A stretch of DNA of 64,000 bases from Actinacidiphila guanduensis (GCF_900103985.1 NZ_FNIE01000009.1:310001-374000), one strand, 5' to 3'; positions 25,008-33,095 are shown, numbered from the stretch's first letter. Numbers and translations: made by a program. The notes: generated from the letters alone by a model not told the origin.

Positions 25008-26479
25008 GCGTCTGCCACCGGCCCGACGGCCTCCGCGAGCAGGTCGCACAGCAGCTCCAGCGCCCCGCCGAAGGCGTGGTCCGGCGGGGCGCCGTAGCCG
25101 ACGAGAAGGGCGGGCCCTGCGTCCGGAAGCGTGCCCATGGCGGCGAGGTCGGGCAGCGCGAGGCCGCGGCTGCGGGCGCGCGCGACCAGGGCCTCCGCCG
25201 GACCCGCGCTCTCGGGCAGGCGCAGCACGGCGTGCAGCCCGGCGGCGATCCCCGACACCCGCACCCCAGGCGCCCGTTCGGCCAGCGCGGCCACCAGGCG
25301 GTCCCGCCGGGCCCGGTAGCGCAGCCGCATCCGCCGCACATGGCGGTCATGAGCGCCGGAGGAGAGGAACTCCGCGAGGGTGAGCTGGTCGAGCACCGGC
25401 GAGTTGAAGTCGGCCAGGCGCTTCTCGCGCAGTACGGCGTCCAGCAGGTGCTCCGGCACGGCGATCCACGCCAGCCGCAGCCCGGGCGCGAGGCTCTTGC
25501 TCGCCGTGCCCGCGTACACCACGTGCTCGGGCGCGAGCCCTTGGAGCGCGCCCACCGGCTGCCGGTCGTAGCGGAACTCGCCGTCGTAGTCGTCCTCGAT
25601 CACCAGGCCGCCGGTCTCACGCGCCCAGGCGACGACCGCGGTGCGGCGCTCGGGGGACAGCAGGGCGCCGGTGGGGAACTGGTGGGCGGGGGTCAGCAGC
25701 GCCGCGTGGGTGCGCGCGTCCAGGGCGGCCACTTGGGCGCCGTCCTCGTCGAGCCGCAGGGGCGCGGTGTGCAGGCCGGACGCCCGCAGGACGGCGCGGA
25801 TGTCGGGCAGGCCCAGCTCCTCGACCGCGATCCGGCGCGCGCCCCTGGCGTGGAGGGCCCGGCCCAGCAGGCCCACGGCCTGCACGAACCCCGTGCACAC
25901 CACGATCCGTTCGGCGTCCGCGCGCACCCCGCGCACCCGCGCCAGGTACTCGGCGAGGGCACTGCGCAGCTCCGGGCGTCCGCGCGGGTCGGTGTAGCCG
26001 AACGCCTCGCTGGGGGCGGCTGTCAGCGCCCTGCGCGCGGCGGCCGCCCAGGCGCTGCGGGGGAAGGCCGAGAGGTCCGGGGAGCCGGGCGTCAGCGAGT
26101 AAGGAGGCTCGGGTGCCCGGCCGCCATGGTGGCGAGGCACTTCCCCGCGCCCTGGCGGCGGAGCACTCGGCCGCGGTGCCACGCTCGTGCCCGAGCCCTG
26201 ACGGGCGGTCAGCCACCCCTCGGCGACGAGCTGGGCGTAGGCGTCGGCGACGGTGTTGCGGGCCAGCCCCAGGTCACGGGCGAGCGCGCGGCTGGAGGGC
26301 AGCCGTCCGCCCGGCGCCAGCCGCCCCTCCCGTACCGCCTCGCGCAGCGCCGCCTCCAGCCCGGCCCGCGCGCCCGCGCCGCGGCGGCGCTCGGCGGCGA
26401 GGTCGATCAGCAGGTCGTAGCCTGTGCCGCGGGGGCCGCCGGCCCGGCCGTCGGCTGCGGAAGTGGCCCGGTCATCCAT
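25004..26479 (-). CDS. MocR-type regulator (GntR HTH fused to PLP aminotransferase fold)
   Basis: A 491-residue fusion. Residues about 20-95 form a GntR winged helix (ALREAVREGRLAPGGRLPSSRALARDLGLARNTVADAYAQLVAEGWL). The rest is an aspartate-aminotransferase-like fold with IEDDYDGEFRYD and the PLP lysine in TASKSLAPGLRLAW. MocR proteins use the PLP domain to sense amines or vitamin B6 and usually control a divergent gene. Here that is the AhpD-like gene 49 bp away, across a perfect palindrome. Start ATG 26479 is preferred over 26515, which would put extra residues over the operator. Confidence 0.93.
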   Translation of the reverse strand: MDDRATSAADGRAGGPRGTGYDLLIDLAAERRRGAGARAGLEAALREAVREGRLAPGGRLPSSRALARDLGLARNTVADAYAQLVAEGWLTARQGSGTSVAPRPSAPPPGRGEVPRHHGGRAPEPPYSLTPGSPDLSAFPRSAWAAAARRALTAAPSEAFGYTDPRGRPELRSALAEYLARVRGVRADAERIVVCTGFVQAVGLLGRALHARGARRIAVEELGLPDIRAVLRASGLHTAPLRLDEDGAQVAALDARTHAALLTPAHQFPTGALLSPERRTAVVAWARETGGLVIEDDYDGEFRYDRQPVGALQGLAPEHVVYAGTASKSLAPGLRLAWIAVPEHLLDAVLREKRLADFNSPVLDQLTLAEFLSSGAHDRHVRRMRLRYRARRDRLVAALAERAPGVRVSGIAAGLHAVLRLPESAGPAEALVARARSRGLALPDLAAMGTLPDAGPALLVGYGAPPDHAFGGALELLCDLLAEAVGPVADA

Positions 26480-26497
26480 GGTCCAAGTGGACCATGG
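26476..26497. promoter_or_regulatory. Perfect palindromic operator between MocR and AhpD-like genes
   Basis: CCATGGTCCA-AG-TGGACCATGG: two perfect 10-bp arms around two bases. TGGTCCA/TGGACCA half-sites are typical of MocR/PdxR-type targets. It overlaps the MocR start codon and the -35 area of the divergent promoter, which fits autoregulation plus control of the neighbour. Confidence 0.8.
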
Positions 26498-26516
26498 GAC
26501 GGGGCCACCGGGCACC

Positions 26517-26522
26517 TACGGT
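26517..26522 (+). promoter_or_regulatory. -10 element of the AhpD-like gene
   Basis: TACGGT ends 6 bases before the ATG at 26529, implying a leaderless mRNA. The MocR palindrome occupies the -35 position, so activation by MocR is plausible. Confidence 0.5.
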
Positions 26523-26528
26523 GGCGGT

Positions 26529-27023
26529 ATGACGATCAACGACACCGCCGCCCCCGCCGACCCGCAGACCGTGCCCGCCCCGGCCCGGCGCATCGACCTG
26601 AACGACCGCGCCTCCGATGTGTACAAGGCGATGTTCGCCCTGGACAAGGCCGCCTCGGCGGGACTCGACCCGGTGGTGCGCGAGCTGGTGCGGGTGCGGG
26701 TCTCGCAGCTCAACGGCTGCGCCTACTGCACCGACCAGCACAGCGCCGAGGGCCTCAAGGTGGGCGTCGGACAGCGGAAGCTGCTCGCGCTGACCGTCTG
26801 GCGCGAGACGCCCTTCTTCACCGCCCGCGAGCGGGCTGCCCTGGCACTCGCGGAGGCCGTCACCCGGCTCGACCCGCACGGCGTGCCGGACGAGGTCTAC
26901 GACGCGGCCGCGGCGCTGTTCGACGCCGACGAGCTGCCCCGGCTGATCGCGATGTGCGTGACGATGAACGCCTGGACGCGGATCGGTGTGACCTGCCGGA
27001 TGTCGCCCGCGCCCGAGGCATGA
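26529..27023 (+). CDS. Carboxymuconolactone decarboxylase / AhpD-like protein
   Basis: This 164-residue CMD-family protein has the core ELVRVRVSQLNGCAYCTDQHSAEG containing the redox CxxC pair (CAYC) and a following His, as in AhpD-like alkylhydroperoxidases. AhpD-type proteins reduce peroxides or act as general disulfide reductants. It is divergent from a MocR regulator across a palindromic operator and is probably its target. No Shine-Dalgarno is visible; the ATG follows a TACGGT element by 6 bases. A convergent hairpin lies after its stop. Confidence 0.9.
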   Translation: MTINDTAAPADPQTVPAPARRIDLNDRASDVYKAMFALDKAASAGLDPVVRELVRVRVSQLNGCAYCTDQHSAEGLKVGVGQRKLLALTVWRETPFFTARERAALALAEAVTRLDPHGVPDEVYDAAAALFDADELPRLIAMCVTMNAWTRIGVTCRMSPAPEA

Positions 27024-27042
27024 TCCGGCGGCGGGGTCGGCG

Positions 27043-27075
27043 GTAAGGCCCGCCTCCCTGGAGGCGGGCCCTTAC
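27043..27075. terminator. Bidirectional terminator, AhpD-like gene and 2H phosphoesterase gene
   Basis: Stem 27043-27057 with 27060-27075 (15 bp, one bulged base) and a 2-base loop. The stop of the convergent minus-strand gene (27072-27074) lies in the right arm. Confidence 0.8.
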
Positions 27076-27644
27076 AGGCGCGAAGGGGCGCGGTGGCCGT
27101 GCTGCTGGGGGAGCGAGGGCAGTTCCCCGGCGCCGAAGGGGAAGATCCGCAGCGGCCGCCACACCCCGTCGGCGCCCTGCTCGTAGAGGGCGAAGCCCGA
27201 CGCGGTCCACTGGGCGCCGAAGCCCGCCAGCTCGCTCTGCGCCCGGTCCATGGCGGCCTCGGCGATGCCGTGCGCCACCGTGACGTGCGGGTGGTACGGA
27301 AACTGCAACTCGCGCGCCAGCGGCCCGGAGCGCACCAGCTCCTGCAGGGCGGCGCACTCGGGCCCGCCTTCCGCCACCCGCACGTACACCACCGGGGAGA
27401 CCGGGCGGAAGGTGTCGGTGCCCTCCAGGCGCATCGTGAACGGGCGGCCGTGGGCGGCCACCTGCGCCAGGTGCCTGCCGATGACGGGGAGTTCGGCGCG
27501 GGCGACCCCGGTGGGCGGAAGCAGCGTCACATGGGTGGGGATGGCACAGGCCGCGGGGTCGCCGAAGCCGGCCCGCAGGTCCTGGAGCAGCCGTCCGTAG
27601 GGCTCCGGGACCGCGATGGACACGCCGATGGTGGTGCTCCCCAC
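27072..27644 (-). CDS. 2'-5' RNA ligase / 2H phosphoesterase family protein
   Basis: A 190-residue protein with the two H-x-T motifs that define the 2H superfamily: HVT in AIPTHVTLLPP and HVT in YHPHVTVAHG, each in its expected half. Members hydrolyse or ligate 2',5'- or cyclic phosphodiesters in RNA or nucleotides. Start: GTG at 27644 with GAAGGGG about 8 bases upstream. The substrate is unknown. It is transcribed alone, with 227 bp of featureless sequence between it and trpS. Confidence 0.85.
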   Translation of the reverse strand: MGSTTIGVSIAVPEPYGRLLQDLRAGFGDPAACAIPTHVTLLPPTGVARAELPVIGRHLAQVAAHGRPFTMRLEGTDTFRPVSPVVYVRVAEGGPECAALQELVRSGPLARELQFPYHPHVTVAHGIAEAAMDRAQSELAGFGAQWTASGFALYEQGADGVWRPLRIFPFGAGELPSLPQQHGHRAPSRL

Positions 27645-27871
27645 TTGCGTTCACCCCTTCCCCGGGCCGACTCGCGGTCGTGCTCGTCCTCAGTGTCGCG
27701 CGCATGCGTACGAATCGGACGGCGCCCGGCAGCGACGTCGGTCACAGCCCGCTCACACCGGCCGCACTGCCGCGGCCGGCTCCCGCTTCCCTTCCTCCCC
27801 CGCGCCCCTCCTCGCCGTCGCCCGTCCGCCCCGCCCGGCTGGTGCCGGACTTGTGCCCGGCTCCGGCCCGG

Positions 27872-28885
27872 CTAGTGCTTGGCCGGCACGAAGCCGATCC
27901 GGTCGTACGCCGCCGCCAGCGTCTCCGCGGCCACCGAACGCGCCTTCTCGGCCCCCTTGGCGAGGACGGAGTCCAGCGTCTCCGGGTCGTCCAGGTACGC
28001 CTGGGTGCGCTCCCGGAAGGGCGTGACCCAGGCCACGAAGATGTCGGCGAGGTCGGTCTTCAGCGCACCGTAGCCCTTGCCGGTGTAGCGCTCCTCGAGT
28101 TCGGGGATTCCGGTGCCGGTGAGGGCGGAGTGGATGGTGAGCAGGTTGCTGACGCCGGGCTTGTTCTCCTCGTCGAACCGGATCACCGTGTCGGTGTCGG
28201 TGACGGCGCTGCGGAACTTCTTGGCCGACGCCTTCGGGTCGTCCAGCAGGTTGACCAGGCCCTTCGGGGAGGGCGCGGACTTGCTCATCTTGGCCGTGGG
28301 GTCCTGCAGGTCGTAGATCTTGGCGACCTCGCGGACGATGTGCGGGGCCGGCACGGTGAAGGTCGGCCCGAACTGCGTGTTGAACCGCTCGGCCAGGTCG
28401 CGGGTCAGCTCGATGTGCTGGCGCTGGTCCTCGCCGACCGGCACGGCGTCCGCCTGGTAGAGCAGGATGTCGGCGACCTGGAGGATCGGGTACGTGAACA
28501 GGCCGACGGTGGTGCGGTCGGCACCCTGGCGGGCGGACTTGTCCTTGAACTGCGTCATCCGCGACGCCTCGCCGAAGCCCGTCAGGCAGTTCATCACCCA
28601 GGCGAGCTGGGCGTGCTCGGGGACGTGGCTCTGGATGAACAGCGTGCAGCGCTCCGGGTCCAGGCCCGCGGCCAGCAGCTGTGCGGCGGCCAGCCGGGTG
28701 TTCGCGCGCAGCGTCGCCGGGTCCTGCGGCACGGTGATCGCGTGCAGGTCCACCACCATGTAGTACGCGTCGTGGGTCTCCTGGAGGTCCACGTACTGGC
28801 GGATGGCGCCCAGGTAGTTGCCCAGGTGGAAGGAGCCGGCGGTGGGCTGGATGCCGGACAGGGCGCGGGGTCGCTGGTTGGCCAT
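27872..28885 (-). CDS. trpS: Tryptophanyl-tRNA synthetase
   Basis: This 337-residue class I synthetase charges tRNA-Trp. It shows the HIGH-type signature in IQPTAGSFHLGNYLGA, the KMSKS signature as AKMSKS followed by PSPKG, and specificity elements such as YYMVVDLHAIT and YPILQVADILLY. ATG at 28885 starts MANQRPRALSGIQPT, typical of actinobacterial TrpS. Upstream, on the other side of three DnaA-box-like motifs, lies the divergent rocD. Streptomycetes often have a second, drug-resistant TrpS elsewhere; this looks like the housekeeping copy. Confidence 0.96.
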   Translation of the reverse strand: MANQRPRALSGIQPTAGSFHLGNYLGAIRQYVDLQETHDAYYMVVDLHAITVPQDPATLRANTRLAAAQLLAAGLDPERCTLFIQSHVPEHAQLAWVMNCLTGFGEASRMTQFKDKSARQGADRTTVGLFTYPILQVADILLYQADAVPVGEDQRQHIELTRDLAERFNTQFGPTFTVPAPHIVREVAKIYDLQDPTAKMSKSAPSPKGLVNLLDDPKASAKKFRSAVTDTDTVIRFDEENKPGVSNLLTIHSALTGTGIPELEERYTGKGYGALKTDLADIFVAWVTPFRERTQAYLDDPETLDSVLAKGAEKARSVAAETLAAAYDRIGFVPAKH

Positions 28886-28925
28886 ACCCGCATTCTCTCA
28901 GGTCGGGACCCTCCGCCCACACCCC

Positions 28926-28976
28926 TGTGGATGAACGCGCCCTACCTGTGGACAACCTCCTGGAGCCTGTGGACGG
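28926..28976. promoter_or_regulatory. Cluster of three DnaA-box-like motifs at 21-bp spacing
   Basis: TGTGGATGA (28926-28934), TGTGGACAA (28947-28955) and TGTGGACGG (28968-28976) lie in the trpS-rocD intergenic region. The middle one is a perfect streptomycete DnaA box (TTGTCCACA on the other strand); the outer two differ at the last two or three positions. Their starts are exactly 21 bp apart, about two helical turns, so they face the same side of the DNA. This is far from any dnaA/dnaN context in the window. Confidence 0.65.
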
Positions 28977-29118
28977 CGCCGTCCGCCGCGACGCGCCCGG
29001 CGTACGCGGCGGGGTTTCGCGCGCGGGCGGGGGAGCGACGATAGGAAGGGGGCACCACCCCGGCCCCCACCTTCCAGGCCGACGCCTGGCTCCCGACGTA
29101 CGGCGAACGGAGACGGAT

Positions 29119-30360
29119 ATGACGACGACCACCCCAGGCGCGGGCAGCCCCGGGACCGGCGGCGCCACGGCGCGCGAGATCGCGGGCGCCGAGGCGTACA
29201 GCGCGCACAACTACCACCCGCTGCCCGTGGTGATCGCCTCCGCGGAGGGCGCCTGGGTGACCGACGTCGAGGGCCGCAGGTACGTCGACATGCTCGCGGG
29301 CTACTCGGCGCTCAACTTCGGCCACGGCAACCCGCGGCTGATCGCCGCGGCCAAGGCGCAGCTGGAGCGGGTGACGCTCACCTCGCGGGCCTTCCACCAC
29401 GACCGGTTCGCCGACTTCTGCCGCGCGCTCGCCGAGCTGTGCGGCAAGGACGCGGTGCTGCCGATGAACACCGGCGCGGAAGCGGTGGAGACCGCGGTGA
29501 AGACCGCCCGCAAGTGGGGCTACCAGGTCAAGGGCGTCTCGGACGGCAAGGCGCGGATCGTGGTCGCCGCCGGCAACTTCCACGGCCGCACCACCACGGT
29601 GATCAGCTTCTCCACCGACCCCGAGGCGCGGGCCGGCTTCGGCCCCTACACGCCCGGGTTCGACATCGTGCCCTACGGCGACCTGGCCGCCATGGAGGCG
29701 GTGATCGGCGACGACACCGTGGCCGTCCTCATCGAGCCGATCCAGGGCGAGGCGGGGGTCCTGGTGCCGCCGCCCGGGTACCTGGCCGGGGTGCGGCGCC
29801 TGACCGCCGAGCGCGGTGTGCTCTTCATCGCCGACGAGATCCAGTCCGGCCTGGGCCGTACCGGGCGCACGTTCGCCTGCGACCACGAGGATGTCGTGCC
29901 CGATGTCTACGTGCTCGGCAAGGCGCTCGGCGGCGGTGTCGTCCCCGTCTCCGCGGTGGTCGCCTCCCGCGACGTGCTCGGCGTCTTCCGGCCCGGTGAG
30001 CACGGGTCCACCTTCGGCGGGAATCCACTGGCCTGCGCGGTCGGACTCGAAGTCGTCGCCATGCTGCGCACCGGGGAGTACCAGCGGCGGGCCGCGGAGC
30101 TCGGCGAGCACCTGCACGGGGGGCTGGCCGCCATGGCCGCGGAGGGGCTGCTCACCGCGGTGCGCGGGCGGGGACTCTGGGCCGGGATCGACGTCGATCC
30201 CGAGCGGTTCACCGGGCGGGCGCTCACTGAGGCGCTGCTGGCGCGCGGGGTGCTCGCCAAGGACACCCACGGCTCCACGATCCGGCTCGCCCCGCCGCTC
30301 ACGATCAGCAAGGAGGATCTCGACTGGTCACTCGAGCGGCTCCGCGAGGCGCTGCGCTGA
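29119..30360 (+). CDS. rocD: Ornithine--oxo-acid transaminase
   Basis: This 413-residue class III PLP aminotransferase converts ornithine plus 2-oxoglutarate to glutamate semialdehyde plus glutamate. Seen: AHNYHPLPVVIASAEG at the N-terminus, MNTGAEAVETAVKTARKWGY, NFHGRTTTVISFS, IADEIQSGLGRTG with the PLP-ring Asp, and the PLP lysine in YVLGKALGGGVVPVSA. HGSTFGGNPLACAV is typical of OAT. Start: ATG at 29119 with GGAGA upstream; the open frame to 28927 runs across the DnaA-box cluster and is not conserved. Confidence 0.93.
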   Translation: MTTTTPGAGSPGTGGATAREIAGAEAYSAHNYHPLPVVIASAEGAWVTDVEGRRYVDMLAGYSALNFGHGNPRLIAAAKAQLERVTLTSRAFHHDRFADFCRALAELCGKDAVLPMNTGAEAVETAVKTARKWGYQVKGVSDGKARIVVAAGNFHGRTTTVISFSTDPEARAGFGPYTPGFDIVPYGDLAAMEAVIGDDTVAVLIEPIQGEAGVLVPPPGYLAGVRRLTAERGVLFIADEIQSGLGRTGRTFACDHEDVVPDVYVLGKALGGGVVPVSAVVASRDVLGVFRPGEHGSTFGGNPLACAVGLEVVAMLRTGEYQRRAAELGEHLHGGLAAMAAEGLLTAVRGRGLWAGIDVDPERFTGRALTEALLARGVLAKDTHGSTIRLAPPLTISKEDLDWSLERLREALR

Positions 30361-30432
30361 GCTGAGCTCAAGGGGCTCGGGTCCGCGCCGTTGGGCTCCT
30401 GCTTCGTGCCCGGCCGCAGGCCGGTGGGTGCC

Positions 30433-30620
30433 TTGCCGCGCCGTTCCCCGCGCCCCCCAGAACAGCAACCCGCCGCACGGGTTCTGCGCGTTCCCGGTCG
30501 CAGGTCGGTCGGTGGTTGCTCGCGCCGTTCCCCGCACCCCTCGGGGACCCGTCTGCCCCGACCGCGCCATTCCCGGCGCCAGACCGGTGGTCTGCTTGCC
30601 GCGCCGTTCCCCGTGCCCCT
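30433..30620. repeat. Streptomyces intergenic repeats (GCGCCGTTCCCCGCGCCCC family), three copies
   Basis: Three copies of a TTGC[C/T]CGCGCCGTTCCCCGC-type core lie at 30433-30458, 30515-30540 and 30595-30620, about 80 bp apart in the same orientation. Between them are related CGCAGGCCGGTGG-like segments. This motif family is scattered through streptomycete intergenic regions. The gap 30361-30642 contains no gene. Confidence 0.75.
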
Positions 30621-30642
30621 CGAACCCCCCGGGGTGACCCTG

Positions 30643-31404
30643 TCAGCGGGGGGTGGTGAGGAGGCGGAAGAGGGGGCGGGGGAGGTGGCGGAGGGCGGAC
30701 ATCACGGGGCGGAGGGCGGTGGGGGTCCAGACGGTTTCGGCGCGGCGGCGCAGGCCGGACTCGATGGCCGCGGCCACCGCCTCCGGGGTGGTGGACAGGG
30801 GCGCCTCGGGGCGGCCGGCCGTCATGCGGGTGCGCACGAAGCCGGGCCGCACGGCCATGACGTGCACGCCGCAGGGGTGCAGCGCGTCCCCGAGCCCCTG
30901 GGTGAAGGCGTCGAGTCCGGCCTTGCTGCTGCCGTAGATGAAGTTCTCCCGGCGGGCCCGCTCCCCGGCGACGGAGGTGAGCACGACGAGCGAGCCGTGC
31001 CCTTGGCGCTGGAGGGCGGCCCCGCACACCAGGGCGGCGGAGACGGCGCCGGTGTAGTTGGTCTGGGCGACCCGCACCGCCGCCATGGGGTCCTGCTCGT
31101 CGTGCGCCTGGTCGCCCAGGACGCCGAAGGCGAGCAGCACGGCGTCGATGTCGCCCTCGGCGAAGACCTTGCCGAGCACCTCCTCGTGGGAGGCGGGATC
31201 CAGGGCGTCGAAGACGACCGTGTCCACCTCGGCACCCAGGCCGCGCAGCCGCTCGGCGGCCGCGTCCAGGGCGGGGGAGGGGCGGCCGGCCAGGTACACG
31301 CGCCGGGTCCGCCGGGCGACCAGGCGGCGCGCGGTGGCCAGGGCGATCTCGGAGCTGCCGCCGAGCACCAGCAGGGACTGCGGCGCCCCGAACGCGTCCT
31401 TCAT
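30643..31404 (-). CDS. dprE2: Decaprenylphosphoryl-2-keto-pentose reductase-like SDR (DprE2-like)
   Basis: A 253-residue short-chain dehydrogenase: NAD(P) loop LVLGGSSEIALATARRL (the GGSSEI variant typical of DprE2), a catalytic Ser-Tyr-Lys set in LTSVAGERARRENFIYGSSKAGLDAF, and MAVRPGFVRTRM. In mycobacteria DprE2 reduces the 2-keto intermediate to decaprenylphosphoryl arabinose, paired with DprE1. It lies 40 bp downstream of a DprE1 homologue on the same strand, and GGGAG precedes the ATG. The arabinose-forming reaction in this organism is inferred from homology and gene pairing. Confidence 0.85.
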   Translation of the reverse strand: MKDAFGAPQSLLVLGGSSEIALATARRLVARRTRRVYLAGRPSPALDAAAERLRGLGAEVDTVVFDALDPASHEEVLGKVFAEGDIDAVLLAFGVLGDQAHDEQDPMAAVRVAQTNYTGAVSAALVCGAALQRQGHGSLVVLTSVAGERARRENFIYGSSKAGLDAFTQGLGDALHPCGVHVMAVRPGFVRTRMTAGRPEAPLSTTPEAVAAAIESGLRRRAETVWTPTALRPVMSALRHLPRPLFRLLTTPR

Positions 31405-31444
31405 GAGCGAACTCCCTACGTCACAGGGGCGAGGGGCGCGGGCC

Positions 31445-32812
31445 TCACAGTGCCAGCCGCCGCGCCAGGTCGGAGGTGATGGCGCCCCGCGGGTCCAGGC
31501 GGGCGCGCAGCGAGCGGAAGTCGTCGAGCCGCGGGTACATGGCTGCGAGCACGTCGGGGCGCAGCCGGGAGTCCTTGGCGAGGTAGACCCGGCCGCCGGC
31601 GGCGGCGACCTGCTGGTCCAGCTCGTCCAGCAGCGGCGCCAGGCCCGGCAGCCCGGCGGGGATGTCCAGGGCGAGGGTCCAGCCGGGCATCGGAAAGGAC
31701 AGCCAGCCGGGGTCGCCGTCGCCGAAGCGCTTGAGGACGGCGAGGAAGGACGGGCAGCCGTGGGCGGCCAGGCGCTCCACCACGGCCCGCAGGGTCTCCT
31801 CCTGGCCGTGCCCGACGACGAACTGGTACTGCACGAAGCCGGCCCGGCCGTAGATCCGGTTCCACTCGGGCAGGCCGTCCAGCGGGTGGAAGAAGGCGGC
31901 GAGGCGCTGCAGCTGCCCCCGGCGCTCGCGGGGCGCGGTGCGGTACCACAGCTCGTTGAACAGGCCGACCGTGGTGCGGCCGAGCAGCCCGTCGGGCAGC
32001 AGGCGGGGGGCGGCGGGCAGCCGGCGGGGGCGGAAGGCGAGCGGGTCGCGCCGGGCGCGCGGCGGCAGCGCTTCCAGGGGCGCGTGGTCGCCGCGGGTGA
32101 GTACCGCGCGGCCGGTGCGGGCGCCGCGCGCGAGCAGGTCGATCCAGGCGACCGAGTAGCGGTACCGGTGGTCGGTCGCGGTCATCCTGGCCATCAGGTC
32201 GTCCAGGTCGGCGGCCCGCTCGGTGTCCACGGTCATCAACGTGGTCCCCACGGACTGCAGCTGGATGGTCGCGGCCAGGACGACGCCGGTCAGCCCCATG
32301 CCGCCGGCCGTCGCCCAGAACAGCTCCGGGTCGTCCTGCGGGGTGACCACGCGGGTCTCCCCGTCGCCGGTGAGCAGTTCCAGGGCGCGGACATGGCGGC
32401 TGAAGGACCCGGACACATGGTGGTTCTTGCCGTGGATGTCGGCGCCGATGGCGCCGCCGACGGTGACGTACCGCGTGCCGGGGGTGACGGGCACGAACCA
32501 GCCCAGCGGCAGCAGCACCTCCATCAGGCGGTGCAGCGAGACACCCGCGTCGCAGGTGATGACGCCGCCCACGGCGTCGATCTCGTGGATGCGGTCCAGG
32601 GCGGTCATGTCCAGGACCGCGCCGCCCGCGTTCTGGGCGGCGTCCCCGTAGGCGCGGCCCAGCCCGCGGGCGATGGTGCCGCGCGCGTCTGCGGCCCGTA
32701 CCGCCGCCACGGCCTCCTCGTACGTTCCCGGGCGCAGCAGCCGGGCGACGGTCGGGGCGGTGCGACCCCAGCCGGTGACGGGCGCGGTGGCCGGCGCGAG
32801 CGGTACGGGCAT
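31445..32812 (-). CDS. dprE1: Decaprenylphosphoryl-ribose 2-oxidase-like flavoenzyme (DprE1-like)
   Basis: A 455-residue FAD-linked oxidase (VAO fold). The FAD domain shows GRAYGDAAQNAGG and GGAIGADIHGKNHHVSGSF (120-137), with the covalent-FAD-loop region as in mycobacterial DprE1. The substrate domain carries YLAKDSR (410-416), whose Lys413 matches catalytic Lys418 of M. tuberculosis DprE1. Ala381 in PGWTLALDIP stands where that enzyme has Cys387. It oxidises the 2'-OH of polyprenyl-phospho-ribose, the first half of epimerisation to arabinose, followed by DprE2. ATG at 32812 follows TACGGT by 6 bases and lacks a Shine-Dalgarno: probably leaderless. Confidence 0.88.
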   Translation of the reverse strand: MPVPLAPATAPVTGWGRTAPTVARLLRPGTYEEAVAAVRAADARGTIARGLGRAYGDAAQNAGGAVLDMTALDRIHEIDAVGGVITCDAGVSLHRLMEVLLPLGWFVPVTPGTRYVTVGGAIGADIHGKNHHVSGSFSRHVRALELLTGDGETRVVTPQDDPELFWATAGGMGLTGVVLAATIQLQSVGTTLMTVDTERAADLDDLMARMTATDHRYRYSVAWIDLLARGARTGRAVLTRGDHAPLEALPPRARRDPLAFRPRRLPAAPRLLPDGLLGRTTVGLFNELWYRTAPRERRGQLQRLAAFFHPLDGLPEWNRIYGRAGFVQYQFVVGHGQEETLRAVVERLAAHGCPSFLAVLKRFGDGDPGWLSFPMPGWTLALDIPAGLPGLAPLLDELDQQVAAAGGRVYLAKDSRLRPDVLAAMYPRLDDFRSLRARLDPRGAITSDLARRLAL

Positions 32813-32818
32813 GTCCGG

Positions 32819-32824
32819 ACCGTA
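32819..32824 (-). promoter_or_regulatory. -10 element of dprE1
   Basis: TACGGT (minus strand, 32824-32819) ends 6 bases before the ATG, indicating a leaderless dprE1-dprE2 mRNA. A good -35 is not visible; the inverted repeat at 32855-32889 lies just upstream. Confidence 0.5.
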
Positions 32825-32854
32825 TCGCCGGAAGGTCGGTGAAATGCCCTTTTT

Positions 32855-32889
32855 GGTGAGAAAACTGAGCGACTGCCGGTTTTCTCACC
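32855..32889. promoter_or_regulatory. Perfect 11-bp inverted repeat upstream of dprE1
   Basis: GGTGAGAAAAC (32855-32865) and GTTTTCTCACC (32879-32889) are exact reverse complements 13 bp apart, in an AT-richer patch of the divergent dprE1/PAP2 intergenic region. It starts 43 bp upstream of the dprE1 ATG. It could be a regulator-binding site or a hairpin in a PAP2 leader. Confidence 0.65.
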
Positions 32890-33095
32890 GGAACGGGCGA
32901 GCGGAAGGCGTGAGGCGGGCGGCCGCACGGTAAGCATCCGCAGTCCGATGGCCGAATCGTACGATTTCGGGCGCCGCCCGCCGCCTGTCCGCGGGCGCGC
33001 CGCCCGCTCGCCCGGTCCGGCCGGAGAACCCTGTCGTGCGCCCAGCCGGCGCCCGGCGACCGCTGAGCCCGACGACTGCCGAGGAGGTGCGGCCG

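Noticed and set aside
26113..26532. Plus-strand open frames across the MocR gene
   Set aside because: They are antisense to an aminotransferase-fold protein with intact motifs and show shadow-type composition.
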